Origin: Enterobacter genomosp. O
GTDB taxonomy: Bacteria > Pseudomonadota > Gammaproteobacteria > Enterobacterales > Enterobacteriaceae
DNA length: 64,000 bases
Direction: 5' to 3'
Assembly: GCF_001022965.1 (NCBI RefSeq)
Contig: NZ_LECZ01000025.1
Location: 372,001 to 436,000, forward strand
The notes beneath the pieces are model-generated. The model was not told the origin of the DNA and did no database searches. It saw nothing but the letters and a program-made list of their open reading frames with translations. How positions within the stretch are numbered: the stretch's first letter is position 1; every line of letters begins with the position of its first letter. Shown here one piece after another: positions 19,462-28,691 of the stretch. The position numbers were made by a program, and so were the translations under genes.

Positions 19462-19644
19462 CTTAATCCAGTGCGATTTCTTATCTGAATACAAGTCATT
19501 GGGATTATAGGGTCAAATCCCAACAGCGGATAGCGTCAAACCAGGTTGGCAGCAAAAGTCAGATTAAACTGGAACCTTGCAGCCGGGCGGCAGAATGGTC
19601 AACATGATACCCTAACCTGACATACGTAAAAAAAGAACTTTGCC

Positions 19645-20418
19645 ATGAAATTGAATACCCGAGCGCAAACTGCACAATCGCCGAACAATAATTCTCCCAT
19701 CGTACTGGTTCACGGGCTTTTTGGCAGCCTGGATAACCTGGGCGTGCTGGCGCGCGATCTGGTTACCGATCACGATATTTTACAGGTCGATATGCGCAAT
19801 CACGGTCTTTCCGGGCGTTCAGACGAAATGACCTACGCCGCGATGGCGCAGGATCTGCTGGATACGCTGGACGCCAACGGCCTGCAGAAGGTGACGCTCA
19901 TCGGGCATTCAATGGGCGGCAAAGCGGTGATGGCCCTGACGGCGCTTGCGCCGGAGCGTATTAACGGCCTAGTGGTGATTGATGTCGCGCCCGTGGATTA
20001 TGACGTCCGCCGTCACGACGAGATTTTTGCCGCCATCAATGCGGTCACTGAAGCGGGTGTCGCGACCCGCCAACAGGCGGCTGCGGTCATGCGTGACCAT
20101 CTTGATGAAGAAGGCGTCGTGCAGTTCCTGCTGAAGTCGTTTGTTGACGGACAATGGCGTTTTAACGTGCCGGCGCTCTGGGAGCAGTACAACAATATCG
20201 TGGGTTGGAAAACGGTACCTGCCTGGCCACACCCTACCCTCTTCATTCGTGGCGGTAACTCTCCTTATATTACCGACGCGTACCGCGACACCTTGCTGGC
20301 ACAATTCCCGCAGGCGCGCGCCCACGTGATTGCCGGGGCCGGACACTGGGTTCACGCAGAAAAACCTGACGCCGTGTTGCGCGCCATTCGCCGCTATCTC
20401 GCTGATACTGCGAATTGA
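19645..20418 (+). CDS. ybfF: Alpha/beta-hydrolase esterase YbfF
   Basis: YbfF (257 residues; E. coli 254) is a cytosolic alpha/beta-hydrolase with esterase activity on short acyl esters and acyl-CoA-type substrates in vitro; the physiological substrate is uncertain. The oxyanion region VHGLFGSLDN lies at residues 22-31, the nucleophile elbow GHSMGG has Ser89, and the catalytic His is in AGAGHWVHAEKP near residue 235. It stands divergent to seqA and ahead of ybfE. Confidence 0.95.
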   Translation: MKLNTRAQTAQSPNNNSPIVLVHGLFGSLDNLGVLARDLVTDHDILQVDMRNHGLSGRSDEMTYAAMAQDLLDTLDANGLQKVTLIGHSMGGKAVMALTALAPERINGLVVIDVAPVDYDVRRHDEIFAAINAVTEAGVATRQQAAAVMRDHLDEEGVVQFLLKSFVDGQWRFNVPALWEQYNNIVGWKTVPAWPHPTLFIRGGNSPYITDAYRDTLLAQFPQARAHVIAGAGHWVHAEKPDAVLRAIRRYLADTAN

Positions 20419-20546
20419 TTAAAAAGAGAGCGACTGGAAGGCTGCGGGCTTCCAGTCGTTGGCGTGCCGTTTTTGGTGATGTATGATGGCGCGCTTATCG
20501 CCCGGGCATTAGCAGGGCGGCGTGTTTCCCCCGAAGTCTCAGAATC

Positions 20547-20834
20547 ATGGCCAAAGAACAAACGGACCGTACGACACTAGATCTGTTCGCGAATGAGCGT
20601 CGACCGGGACGACCCAAGACGAATCCGCTTTCGCGCGATGAACAGCTGCGTATCAATAAACGCAACCAGCTTAAACGCGATAAAAATCGTGGGCTTAAGC
20701 GTGTCGAACTGAAGCTTAACGCCGACGCCGTCGATGCGCTTAACGAGTTGGCTGACGCGCGAAATATCAGCCGCAGCGAGCTCATTGAAGAGATGTTGAT
20801 CGCCCAGCTTGAGACGTTACGCAGCCAGGCATAA
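20547..20834 (+). CDS. ybfE: Small DNA-binding-like protein YbfE
   Basis: This 95-residue protein matches E. coli YbfE (97). It is very basic in its first half (RRPGRPKTNPLSRDEQLRINKR) and has a ribbon-helix-helix-like C-terminal part (RVELKLNADAVDALNEL, ISRSELIEEML), suggesting DNA binding. In E. coli it is reported as LexA-regulated; I looked for a LexA box (CTGT, 8 bases, ACAG) in the 128 bases before it and found no good match. It precedes fldA on the same strand. Confidence 0.9.
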   Translation: MAKEQTDRTTLDLFANERRPGRPKTNPLSRDEQLRINKRNQLKRDKNRGLKRVELKLNADAVDALNELADARNISRSELIEEMLIAQLETLRSQA

Positions 20835-20989
20835 GTCTGAAAATCCCCTTTATCGCCCTTTTCATGTAGCACGGAGTGCAGTCCTGCGCGATAGCTGTTT
20901 CCGCAGGGTTGCCAGTTCTGCTATTATTGCCCTTATCCGTGGCCGAATTGCGCCACCATACTATTAAGTTTCAAGAGGTTATTTTACTC

Positions 20990-21520
20990 ATGGCAATCAT
21001 CGGCATTTTCTTTGGCAGTGATACCGGCAATACCGAAAATATCGCAAAAAACATTCAAAAACAGCTCGGTAAAGACGTTGCTGATGTGCATGACATCGCC
21101 AAGAGCAGCAAAGAAGATCTCGAAGGCTATGACATTCTTCTGCTGGGTATTCCAACCTGGTACTACGGTGAAGCCCAGTGCGACTGGGATGATTTCTTCC
21201 CGACGCTGGAAGAAGTCGACTTCAACGGTAAGCTGGTCGCCCTGTTTGGCTGCGGCGATCAGGAAGACTACGCCGAGTACTTCTGTGACGCGCTGGGGAC
21301 TATCCGCGACATCATTGAGCCGAATGGCGCAGTGATCGTTGGCCACTGGCCAACTGCCGGTTACCACTTCGAAGCGTCTAAAGGCCTGGCCGATGACGAT
21401 CATTTCGTGGGTCTGGCCATCGACGAAGACCGTCAGCCAGAGCTGACGGCAGAGCGCGTTGAGAAATGGGTTAAGCAGATCCGTGAGGAACTGCACCTGG
21501 ACGATATTCTTAACGCCTGA
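20990..21520 (+). CDS. fldA: Flavodoxin 1
   Basis: FldA (176 residues) is the essential long-chain flavodoxin that carries electrons from flavodoxin reductase to radical-SAM enzymes, methionine synthase and IspG/IspH. The FMN phosphate loop SDTGNTEN is at residues 10-17, and the flavin-stacking loops [15 protein letters not shown] (near 55) and [16 protein letters not shown] (near 95) are intact. The start at 20990 gives the exact E. coli length. A GC-rich hairpin without a T run follows (21531-21550), which fits read-through into uof-fur. The LipA and MiaB enzymes in this window are among the likely electron acceptors. Confidence 0.98.
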   Translation: MAIIGIFFGSDTGNTENIAKNIQKQLGKDVADVHDIAKSSKEDLEGYDILLLGIPTWYYGEAQCDWDDFFPTLEEVDFNGKLVALFGCGDQEDYAEYFCDALGTIRDIIEPNGAVIVGHWPTAGYHFEASKGLADDDHFVGLAIDEDRQPELTAERVEKWVKQIREELHLDDILNA

Positions 21521-21733
21521 TTTTTATCGCGGCGCAGCGGCGGCTGCGCCCGTGCTCCAGGTCAAACCGATTAAATTAATCGCTACAATCTTTTAACTTT
21601 TTCGCCCAGACCTGTACAATGTCTCCCTGATAAACGTGGTTTTCCATTGAGCAAGTTTGTTGGTGATACCACGTTTTTATAAGCATATTTTGCCTGAGAC
21701 TTGCAGTTTTCATTTAGCCATGGCAGTTCTATA

Positions 21734-21814
21734 ATGAGACGCATTATCCCGGGTGCATTTTCTGTCACTTCCTACAGAAGTGAATCGTTTAGCAACAGGA
21801 CAGATTCCGCATGA
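21734..21814 (+). CDS. uof: Uof leader ORF upstream of fur
   Basis: A 26-codon frame (MRRIIPGAFSVTSYRSESF and onwards) ends in a TGA that overlaps the fur ATG as ATGA. In E. coli the equivalent frame uof (about 28 codons) is translationally coupled to fur and is the point where RyhB represses Fur synthesis. Position, overlap and sequence agree with that role. The peptide itself has no known function. Confidence 0.8.
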   Translation: MRRIIPGAFSVTSYRSESFSNRTDSA

Positions 21815-22257
21815 CTGACAACAATACCGCATTAAAGAAGGCTGGCCTGAAAGTTACGCTTCCTCGGTTAAAAATCCTCGAAGTGCTTCAGGGTCCAGAC
21901 AATCACCATGTCAGTGCGGAAGACCTCTATAAACGTCTTATTGACATGGGTGAAGAGATTGGGCTGGCTACCGTCTATCGCGTGCTGAACCAGTTTGATG
22001 ACGCGGGCATTGTTACCCGTCATAATTTCGAAGGCGGTAAATCTGTTTTCGAACTGACCCAGCAGCAGCACCACGATCACCTGATCTGCCTCGATTGCGG
22101 CAAGGTCATTGAATTTAGCGATGATTCCATTGAATCACGCCAGCGTGAAATCGCCGCGCGTCATGGCATCCGCCTGACCAACCACAGCCTGTACCTTTAC
22201 GGTCACTGCGCTGAAGGCGACTGCCGCGAAGATGACCACGCGCACGACGCAAAATAA
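21811..22257 (+). CDS. fur: Ferric uptake regulator Fur
   Basis: Fur (148 residues) is the iron-responsive dimeric repressor of iron uptake. The N-terminal winged-helix domain contains KVTLPRLKILEVL and GLATVYRVLNQFDDAGIV. The dimerisation domain has the His-rich QQQHHDHLICLDCGK with structural zinc ligands Cys93 and Cys96, and the C-terminal tail is His/Asp/Cys-rich (GHCAEGDCREDDH). The start overlaps uof. A terminator follows at 22274-22300. Confidence 0.99.
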   Translation: MTDNNTALKKAGLKVTLPRLKILEVLQGPDNHHVSAEDLYKRLIDMGEEIGLATVYRVLNQFDDAGIVTRHNFEGGKSVFELTQQQHHDHLICLDCGKVIEFSDDSIESRQREIAARHGIRLTNHSLYLYGHCAEGDCREDDHAHDAK

Positions 22258-22273
22258 TCAGTCTTCATACTCT

Positions 22274-22300
22274 GAGCCAGCCGCAAGGTTGGCTTTTTTT
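22274..22300 (+). terminator. fur terminator
   Basis: A short GAGCCAGCC/GGTTGGCT hairpin is followed by a run of eight T residues, 17 bases after the fur stop. Confidence 0.8.
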
Positions 22301-22323
22301 TGCCTGTATTCAGGTATAAAAAA

Positions 22324-22349
22324 GCCCGGTAAGCGTAGCGCCACCGGGC
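22324..22349. repeat. Single REP sequence
   Basis: GCCCGGTAAGCGTAGCGCC followed by ACCGGGC forms the classical REP-type imperfect palindrome. It lies between the convergent fur and chiQ genes and, on the minus strand, directly after chiQ. Confidence 0.75.
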
Positions 22350-22363
22350 ATGATAACAGCAGG

Positions 22364-22696
22364 TTAATTACTGTTATTGCTGCGGATCTCTTTCCAGATC
22401 TGGTCGCAACGCTTCGCCACTTCCTGATCGTTACCGGTTTTACGCGCCTGGATACAGGCCTGGTAATCCATCACGCGAACATTTTCCTGCGTTGCGAACT
22501 GCTCATGCGCCTTCTCTTTTTTCAGCACATTCAATACGCTCTGGCAGGCCTGAATTTTCTCCGGCGAGCCTTCAGCGGTATTGATGCACGCGCTATAGGC
22601 CTCCTTCAGCCGGGAGTCTTCTTTAGGTGCCTGGCTCTGAGAACACGCCACCAGCCCCGACGCCAGCAGCGCGACAATTACGATTTTTTTCATCAT
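22364..22696 (-). CDS. chiQ: ChiQ lipoprotein (YbfN family)
   Basis: This 110-residue protein has a lipoprotein signal peptide (MMKKIVIVALLASGLVAC, lipobox LVAC) and a short charged, Cys-containing mature part. It matches the YbfN/ChiQ protein that follows chiP in E. coli and is co-transcribed with it; its role is unknown. Two ATGs stand side by side at 22696 and 22693, and the GGAG upstream suits either. It lies 44 bases after chiP. Confidence 0.9.
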   Translation of the reverse strand: MMKKIVIVALLASGLVACSQSQAPKEDSRLKEAYSACINTAEGSPEKIQACQSVLNVLKKEKAHEQFATQENVRVMDYQACIQARKTGNDQEVAKRCDQIWKEIRSNNSN

Positions 22697-22740
22697 GTGC
22701 AGTCTCCGGTCCGGCGGGCGCTAACCCGCCGGACGATTCA

Positions 22741-24156
22741 TCAGAAGATGGTGAACGGTGCGATAACCATGAATTTCACGTCACGCTCATCCTGGAAGAT
22801 GTTGTTATATCCGCCACCGTAGCTAGGCAGGTCAGAATGGTTGTCATACTGGGTGAAGTGCAGTTTGAACATTGTGCCCTTGGCTCTTCCATCCTGCAGT
22901 ACATACGCAGCATCCAGACTATAGGCGGATTCCTTCAAGCGCTGGCTCTGATCGTAGATTGGGGCACTACTTGGTTTAGCATCCCAACCGTAAGCATAGG
23001 AAGCCCCCACTGACCAACCTGCAAGATTCCAGTTTTTGAGATCGTACATCGCCCCGAAGAAGACTGCTTTTTCACCATTGGCGTTAAAGTCAGAGCGGTT
23101 ATCCCACCAGATATCCAGGCGACCGTTAGAAGATGCATAGGTTGGTGTCATGCGCTGTAAGAAGAAGCCCTGATTACCATCAGCTTTGACCCACGTGCCT
23201 TCAAGACGAAGATCCACCTGGCCAATCTTGTAGCCAAAGGTTAAAGCTTGCAGCCAGGCCGTGCCGTCATATAAGTCCCTGGCAAGTGCCACTTCATCGT
23301 TGGTACGCAGGTTATTTTGTGCGTCTGCTTTATCTCGCGCACCATAGAATTGATAGCTGGTCGAAAGTGAGCTTCCGGCGATATCGAACTTATAAGATGC
23401 TTTGGCAAAATACTGGTCCATGTATCCTTGTGCCTGACCAAATGCCGCTTCAAGCACCAGATTATTTTTGAAATCGTACTTAGCACCAAGAGAATGAAGA
23501 TAATCTACCCGCGTTTTACGATCGCCCTGGTAGAACTTGTCCATTTCGATATGCCACGGTGCTTTATATTCGTTGGTCCACATATAAGAGAAGCTCAACG
23601 CACCCGCATCACCGTAGTCAAAGTTAGCCCCGGCTTCTGCACCTTGATAGGTGCCTGGCATAAAGCTCCAGTGCGGCGCTAACAGCGTCTGGCCGGTGGG
23701 CTGAATATAGCCACCGCGCGCCCACACCGGGCCGTATTTAAATTTCGCTGCGGCCTTATAAAGGCTGATTCCGCTCTTATCCCCGGACCAGTCTTCTTTA
23801 TAGGCTTTGTTGCTGGAGGAGAAGGCAATTTCGTTCGGGTGGCCGCTGTCGCCGTTTTCCGCCATTTCGATCGCGGTAAACGCAGCAATATCCAGACCGA
23901 ACATATCTGCGGCATAGCCTGACTGGAAGTCGAGGTTAGCGTTCCAGGTGGAGTGAGAAAGGTTAGTTTTGTATTTGTCTTCGGTGACGTCTTTACGGTC
24001 ACGTTCACGCTGCCAGTAATAAATACCGCCCGTGAGGGTAGAATCTTCGATGAAACCTGCGGCTTTCGCCTCTGGTGTAACGACCAGGCCCGACATTGCT
24101 GTCACACCGGCAATAGCCAGCGCCAGCGCACTACGTTTGCCACTGAACGTACGCAT
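22741..24156 (-). CDS. chiP: Chitoporin ChiP
   Basis: ChiP (471 residues; E. coli 468) is an OprD-family outer-membrane porin for chitooligosaccharides. A signal peptide (about residues 1-32, ending PEAKAAG) precedes a beta-rich mature chain that ends in aromatic Phe (VIAPFTIF), as outer-membrane beta-barrels do. Expression should be limited by the ChiX small RNA, whose target spans the ribosome site at 24162-24175, and by NagC at 24264-24286. It is followed by chiQ. The nag genes nearby use the GlcNAc that enters. Confidence 0.95.
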   Translation of the reverse strand: MRTFSGKRSALALAIAGVTAMSGLVVTPEAKAAGFIEDSTLTGGIYYWQRERDRKDVTEDKYKTNLSHSTWNANLDFQSGYAADMFGLDIAAFTAIEMAENGDSGHPNEIAFSSSNKAYKEDWSGDKSGISLYKAAAKFKYGPVWARGGYIQPTGQTLLAPHWSFMPGTYQGAEAGANFDYGDAGALSFSYMWTNEYKAPWHIEMDKFYQGDRKTRVDYLHSLGAKYDFKNNLVLEAAFGQAQGYMDQYFAKASYKFDIAGSSLSTSYQFYGARDKADAQNNLRTNDEVALARDLYDGTAWLQALTFGYKIGQVDLRLEGTWVKADGNQGFFLQRMTPTYASSNGRLDIWWDNRSDFNANGEKAVFFGAMYDLKNWNLAGWSVGASYAYGWDAKPSSAPIYDQSQRLKESAYSLDAAYVLQDGRAKGTMFKLHFTQYDNHSDLPSYGGGYNNIFQDERDVKFMVIAPFTIF

Positions 24157-24161
24157 AGATT

Positions 24162-24175
24162 ATTCCTCTTTGACG
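24162..24175 (-). promoter_or_regulatory. ChiX small-RNA target over the chiP ribosome site
   Basis: On the plus strand this reads ATTCCTCTTTGACG, identical to the seed I recall from E. coli ChiX. The chiP mRNA therefore has a perfect 14-base complement, CGTCAAAGAGGAAT, which contains the chiP Shine-Dalgarno GAGGA. Pairing would block translation when chitosugars are absent. Confidence 0.85.
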
Positions 24176-24263
24176 AATTAAAACGCCTGAAACGGCGAAA
24201 ATAAAAAAGACCAAATGGTCAGGGGTAGTTATAAATACCCTCGAATTAACTACCGTCTTTAGG

Positions 24264-24286
24264 TTATTTTTCGCGACGCGAATTAT
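24264..24286. promoter_or_regulatory. Probable NagC operator upstream of chiP
   Basis: TTATTTTTCGCGACGCGAATTAT is a near-palindrome of the NagC type: TTATTT and AATTAT arms around a CGCGACGCG core. NagC is known to repress chiP in E. coli. The 446-base gap between chiP and glnS holds no gene beyond this site, a possible CRP site and the glnS terminator. Confidence 0.7.
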
Positions 24287-24316
24287 CAATGCTTTTCAGC
24301 GGACAAAAGTCAGGAT

Positions 24317-24332
24317 TATGACGAAGTGCACA
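24317..24332. promoter_or_regulatory. Possible CRP site upstream of chiP
   Basis: TATGA, six bases, then GCACA matches the CRP consensus TGTGA-N6-TCACA at 8 of 10 positions. It lies about 160 bases before the chiP start, next to the NagC-type site. chiP is CRP-dependent in E. coli. Confidence 0.4.
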
Positions 24333-24548
24333 TAATTGGTAGCGCTTTGTAACATTTGCCGGAGGGCGAGATTTGGCGGGGCACGCCATTAAATTTCAGA
24401 GGGTAAGATCGTTAATTGCTGTTACTTTTTACAAATTGCGTATTGATGATAAAAAACAAACTTTTTTCAGAAAAATAAGTAGCACCACATTGACCTGATA
24501 TTTTCCTCGATATTATTCCCCCCCTGCTTTAACGATATGATCGTTAAA

Positions 24549-24573
24549 TAAAAAAACGCCGCAATAAGCGGCG
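24549..24573 (-). terminator. glnS terminator
   Basis: Read on the minus strand, ACGCCGC / GCGGCGT with a 6-base loop is followed by a run of T residues, about 30 bases past the glnS stop. Confidence 0.85.
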
Positions 24574-24602
24574 TTTGTCTCTCATTGACCAATGCAGCGT
24601 TA

Positions 24603-26270
24603 TTATTCGCCGATTTTGGTCCAGGTATCACGCAGACCAACGGTACGGTTAAATACCGGTTTTTCCGCGGTGCTGTAACGGCTGTCCAGGCAGAAGTAAC
24701 CTTCACGCTCGAACTGGAACGCTTTACCCGCTTCAGCGGCTTTCAGGGAAGGCTCTGCATAACCCTGCTTGATCACCAAAGATTCTGGGTTGATGGTCGC
24801 CAGGAAGTCTTCAGCAGCACCCGGGTTAGGCACGCTGAACAGACGGTCATACAGGCGAATTTCTACCGGCAGCGCATGCGTCGCGCTCACCCAGTGAATA
24901 ACGCCTTTCACCTTGCGGCCGTCCGCCGGATCTTTACTCAGCGTTTCAGCGTCATATGAACAGAAGATGGTGGTGATGTTCCCTTCCGCGTCTTTCTCTA
25001 CGCGCTCGGCTTTGATGACGTAGGCATTACGCAGACGCACCTCTTTACCCAACACCAGACGCTTGTACTGCTTGTTGGCTTCTTCGCGGAAGTCAGCGCG
25101 GTCGATCCAGATTTCACCGCTGAACGGCACGTCGCGGCTGCCCATTTCCGGTTTGTTCGGATGGTTAGGCATGGAGACCAGCTCGCTTTCACCCTGCGGA
25201 TAGTTCTCGATAACCAGCTTCACCGGGTCGATGACCGCCATCGCACGCGGTGCGTTTTCGTTGAGGTCTTCGCGAATGCAGGATTCGAGAGAAGCTATTT
25301 CAATGGTGTTGTCCTGCTTGGTCACGCCGATACGTTTGCAGAACTCACGAATAGACGCGGCAGTATAACCACGACGACGCAGACCAGAGATGGTCGGCAT
25401 ACGCGGGTCATCCCAGCCCTCAACGTGCTTGTCGGTCACCAGCAGGTTCAGCTTACGCTTGGACATCACGGTGTATTCCAGATTCAGACGAGAGAACTCG
25501 TACTGACGCGGATGCACAGGAATGGTGATGTTATCCAGTACCCAGTCGTACAGACGACGGTTGTCCTGGAACTCCAGCGTACACAGGGAGTGGGTGATGC
25601 CTTCCAGTGCATCGCTGATGCAATGGGTGAAGTCGTACATCGGGTAGATGCACCACTTGTTACCGGTCTGATGGTGTTCAGCAAATTTAATACGGTACAG
25701 CACCGGATCGCGCATCACGATGAACGGAGACGCCATATCGATTTTGGCACGCAGGCAGGCTTTGCCTTCTTCGAAGCCACCGGCACGCATTTTTTCAAAC
25801 AGCGCCAGGTTCTCTTCAACGCTGCGATCGCGGAACGGGCTGTTTTTGCCCGGTGCGGTCAGCGTTCCGCGGTATTCACGGATCTCGTCAGCAGACAGCT
25901 CGTCGACATACGCCAGACCTTTGTTGATCAGCTCAACCGCATAGGCGTACAGCTGATCAAAATAGTCAGAGGAGTAGCAGATATCGCCAGACCAGTTGAA
26001 GCCCAGCCATTGCACGTCGTTCTTAATGGACTCAACGTATTCGATGTCTTCTTTTACTGGGTTGGTGTCATCGAAACGCAGGTTGCACTGCCCCTGATAG
26101 TCCTGGGCAATGCCAAAGTTCAGGCAGATAGATTTTGCATGCCCGATATGCAGGTAGCCGTTCGGCTCCGGCGGGAAGCGGGTATGAATTGTGGTGTGCT
26201 TACCACTGGCCAGATCTTCATCGATGATCTGACGAATAAAGTTACTCGGGCGGGCTTCTGCCTCACTCAT
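24603..26270 (-). CDS. glnS: Glutamine-tRNA ligase
   Basis: GlnS (555 residues; E. coli 554) is a class I aminoacyl-tRNA synthetase that charges tRNA-Gln. The HIGH signature is seen in [11 protein letters not shown] at about residues 38-48, and the KMSKS counterpart is VMSKRK near 268. The C-terminal half forms the beta-barrel anticodon-binding domains. Two of its substrate tRNAs are encoded at 35080-35265. It is a single-gene unit, with terminators on both sides and an upstream gap of 169 bases before nagE. Confidence 0.98.
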   Translation of the reverse strand: MSEAEARPSNFIRQIIDEDLASGKHTTIHTRFPPEPNGYLHIGHAKSICLNFGIAQDYQGQCNLRFDDTNPVKEDIEYVESIKNDVQWLGFNWSGDICYSSDYFDQLYAYAVELINKGLAYVDELSADEIREYRGTLTAPGKNSPFRDRSVEENLALFEKMRAGGFEEGKACLRAKIDMASPFIVMRDPVLYRIKFAEHHQTGNKWCIYPMYDFTHCISDALEGITHSLCTLEFQDNRRLYDWVLDNITIPVHPRQYEFSRLNLEYTVMSKRKLNLLVTDKHVEGWDDPRMPTISGLRRRGYTAASIREFCKRIGVTKQDNTIEIASLESCIREDLNENAPRAMAVIDPVKLVIENYPQGESELVSMPNHPNKPEMGSRDVPFSGEIWIDRADFREEANKQYKRLVLGKEVRLRNAYVIKAERVEKDAEGNITTIFCSYDAETLSKDPADGRKVKGVIHWVSATHALPVEIRLYDRLFSVPNPGAAEDFLATINPESLVIKQGYAEPSLKAAEAGKAFQFEREGYFCLDSRYSTAEKPVFNRTVGLRDTWTKIGE

Positions 26271-26384
26271 CGTGGATTCCTCAAAGCGTAAACAACGTAT
26301 AACGGCATATGATCTTATAAGCCGGACGTAGTGACAACCCTTAAAACGGCTCTGAAGAAAATAATGGGGGCATTTGCTGCAAAA

Positions 26385-26415
26385 AAAAGCGGCGGAGGAT
26401 ATCCCCCGCCGCTTA
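26385..26415 (-). terminator. nagE terminator
   Basis: Read on the minus strand, AGCGGCGGGGGATATCCTCCGCCGCT forms a long stem followed by eight T residues, 25 bases after the nagE stop. Confidence 0.85.
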
Positions 26416-26439
26416 AGGCATGACTCTACTCAGGAGCGA

Positions 26440-28461
26440 TTACTTGCCTTTAATCTCATACAGCGGCGTTTGACCCGCAACAACCTGACCTTTCGCCTGA
26501 ATGACCAGGCCACTGAAGTCGTCGATGTTGCTGCAAACCACCGGGCTTATCATGGAGCGCGCGTTGGCGTTCAGGAAGTCCAGATCCATTTCCAGAACCG
26601 GCTGGCCGGCCACCACTTCAGCGCCCTCTTCCACCAGACGAGTAAAGCCCTGACCGTTCAGCGCAACGGTATCGATACCCATGTGGACAACGATCTCCGC
26701 GCCATTTTCGGTTTCGAGGCAGAACGCGTGGTTGGTGTTGAAGATTTTCACGATGGTACCGGCAGCAGGAGACACAACGGTTTTGTCCGTTGGTTTCACC
26801 GCAACACCGTCACCGACCGCTTTGCTGGCGAACGCTTCATCAGGCACCTGCTCAATCGCAACGACCTCACCGGTGACGGGAGACACCAGCGCGGCAACCG
26901 TTTTGGCGTTAGGTACCGCCTGCGGTTTTGCAGCTGCAGGAGCGGCAGCAGGCGCAGCGCTTGCTTCAGCGGCTGCAACCGGGCCGGTCGTTTTCATTGC
27001 GTTGGCAATTTTTTCTGCAACGAAGCCGACGATAATCTGCACGCTGGTTTTGTTCAGGCGGATAACACCGGACGCGCCCAGGCGTTTCGCCAGCGCTTCG
27101 TTTACCAGAGAAGAATCTTTCACGTTCAGACGCAGACGGGTGATACAGGCATCAATGCCGGTCAGGTTGTCAGAACCGCCGACAGCGGCAATGTACTGAC
27201 GCGCCAGACCCGATACGTCCTGATCCTGAGCACCGCTCACGTTCACATCCTGACCATCCGCTTCGCTACCGGCCACGGCCAGTTCACGACCCGGGGTCAT
27301 CAGGTTGAATTTGGTGATAGTGAAACGGAACACCATGTAGTAGATCGCGAAGAACACCAGACCTTGTGGGATCAGCATCCACCAGTGGGTTGCCAGCGGG
27401 TTACGGGAAGAAAGCACCATATCCACCAGACCCGCACTGAAGCCAAAGCCCGCAATCCAGTGCATGCTTGCCGCGATAAACACGGAGATACCGGTCAGCA
27501 CAGCGTGGATCACGTACAGTACAGGCGCCACGAACATGAAGGAGAATTCCAGCGGCTCGGTGATACCGGTGAAGAAGGCCGCAAACGCGCCCGCCATCAT
27601 AATACCCAGCACTTTCGCTTTGTTTTCTGGACGCGCGCAGTGGTAGATAGCCAGCGCAGCGCCTGGAAGACCAAACATCATGATTGGGAAGAAGCCTGCC
27701 TGGTAACGACCGGTAATACCGACAACCGCTTTACCTGCTTCGATGGACTGTGCGCCACCCAGGAAGTTAGGGATATCGTTAATACCTGCAACGTCGAACC
27801 AGAATACGGAGTTCAGCGCGTGGTGCAGACCAACCGGGATCAGCAGACGGTTGAAGAACGCATACACGCCCGCACCGACGGAGCCCAGTTTCTGGATGTG
27901 TTCACCAAAGTTCACCAGACCGTCGAAGATAACCGGCCAGATGTACATCAGGATGAACGCAACGAAGATCATCACAAAGGAGGTCAGAATAGGCACCAGG
28001 CGACGACCGCTGAAGAACGACAGCGCTTTTGGCAGCTCTACGCTACTGAAGCGGTTGTACAGTTCGGCAGAGATGATACCCACAAGGATACCGACAAACT
28101 GGTTGCTGATCTTACCGAATGCCGCCGGAACCTGGTCCGCCGGGATTTTTTGGATCATGGCCACCGCTGCAGGCGAGCAGAGAGTGGTTAACACGAGGAA
28201 ACCGACAAAACCGGTCAGCGCAGCGGCACCGTCTTTGTCTTTGGACATACCGTAAGCCACACCAATCGCAAACAATACGGACATGTTGTCGATAATGGCG
28301 GAGCCTGACTTGATAAAGAACGCCGCCAGCGCGCTGGTGTTACCCCAGCCGTTGGGGTCGATCCAGTAGCCGACACCCATCAGGATGGCTGCGGCAGGCA
28401 GCGTGGCGACCGGCACCATCAGTGCGCGACCAACCTTTTGTAAATAACCTAGAATACTCAC
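26440..28461 (-). CDS. nagE: PTS N-acetylglucosamine transporter, EIICBA
   Basis: NagE (673 residues) imports and phosphorylates N-acetylglucosamine. Domain order is IIC membrane domain (about 1-390), IIB (about 410-485, phosphocysteine in GIDACITRLRL), an Ala/Pro-rich linker (about 490-515) and IIA (about 530-673, phosphohistidine in EIVVHMGIDTV). It starts with GTG at 28461 after GGGGGA. E. coli K-12 NagE, as I recall it, is 648 residues; the IIA part here is almost the same, but the IIC part (MSILGYLQKVGRALMVPVAT and on) differs strongly. Divergent from nagBACD and probably NagC-repressed. Confidence 0.93.
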   Translation of the reverse strand: MSILGYLQKVGRALMVPVATLPAAAILMGVGYWIDPNGWGNTSALAAFFIKSGSAIIDNMSVLFAIGVAYGMSKDKDGAAALTGFVGFLVLTTLCSPAAVAMIQKIPADQVPAAFGKISNQFVGILVGIISAELYNRFSSVELPKALSFFSGRRLVPILTSFVMIFVAFILMYIWPVIFDGLVNFGEHIQKLGSVGAGVYAFFNRLLIPVGLHHALNSVFWFDVAGINDIPNFLGGAQSIEAGKAVVGITGRYQAGFFPIMMFGLPGAALAIYHCARPENKAKVLGIMMAGAFAAFFTGITEPLEFSFMFVAPVLYVIHAVLTGISVFIAASMHWIAGFGFSAGLVDMVLSSRNPLATHWWMLIPQGLVFFAIYYMVFRFTITKFNLMTPGRELAVAGSEADGQDVNVSGAQDQDVSGLARQYIAAVGGSDNLTGIDACITRLRLNVKDSSLVNEALAKRLGASGVIRLNKTSVQIIVGFVAEKIANAMKTTGPVAAAEASAAPAAAPAAAKPQAVPNAKTVAALVSPVTGEVVAIEQVPDEAFASKAVGDGVAVKPTDKTVVSPAAGTIVKIFNTNHAFCLETENGAEIVVHMGIDTVALNGQGFTRLVEEGAEVVAGQPVLEMDLDFLNANARSMISPVVCSNIDDFSGLVIQAKGQVVAGQTPLYEIKGK

Positions 28462-28573
28462 TTTCTTCCCCCTATGAGACCCCGTTTAAGGCATGTTCTC
28501 AGCTCTGTTTTTTATTGTGTCACGAACTATATATACAGTTGATGATTCACTGGCATTGTGAGTGTGTGAAAAA

Positions 28574-28594
28574 TTAATTCGTATCGCAAATTAA
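28574..28594. promoter_or_regulatory. NagC operator proximal to nagE
   Basis: TTAATTCGTATCGCAAATTAA is a near-perfect palindrome with TTAATT/AATTAA arms and central CG pairs, as in NagC sites. It lies in the 328-base divergent region between nagE and nagB. In E. coli NagC binds two sites here and forms a loop. Confidence 0.75.
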
Positions 28595-28606
28595 ACGCGT
28601 ACTTTT

Positions 28607-28622
28607 TGTGATTTTTGTCACC
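28607..28622. promoter_or_regulatory. CRP site between nagE and nagB
   Basis: TGTGATTTTTGTCACC matches the CRP consensus TGTGA-N6-TCACA in nine of ten positions. It sits between the two NagC-type sites, consistent with cAMP-CRP activation of both divergent operons. Confidence 0.8.
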
Positions 28623-28667
28623 AAATATCGTTTATTACCCTCCCTTTCACTGGCTAACAACGAAAAC

Positions 28668-28691
28668 TTATTTTATCATTCGAAAAATCAA
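28668..28691. promoter_or_regulatory. Possible NagC operator proximal to nagB
   Basis: TTATTTTATC, then ATTCGAAAAATCAA, has the AT-rich arms and central CG typical of NagC sites and lies about 94 bases from the first site centre, suited to looping. The match is weaker than at nagE. Confidence 0.5.

Noticed and set aside
20419-20546. LexA box before ybfE
   Set aside because: The only CTG/CAG pair is in a GACTGGAAG/CTTCCAGTC hairpin with 16 bases between, not the 10-base spacing of a LexA site.
21531-21550. Intrinsic terminator after fldA
   Set aside because: The GGCGCAGC/GCTGCGCC hairpin has no T run, so it is not called as a terminator; read-through into uof-fur is expected.
25161-26291. 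376-codon open frame antisense to glnS
   Set aside because: Shadow of glnS codon usage; no domain and no upstream signals.
26374-28191. 605-codon open frame antisense to nagE
   Set aside because: It lies wholly over the well-supported nagE gene, has no recognisable domain, and its composition (rich in His, Arg, Gln, Val) is what antisense reading of high-GC codons gives.
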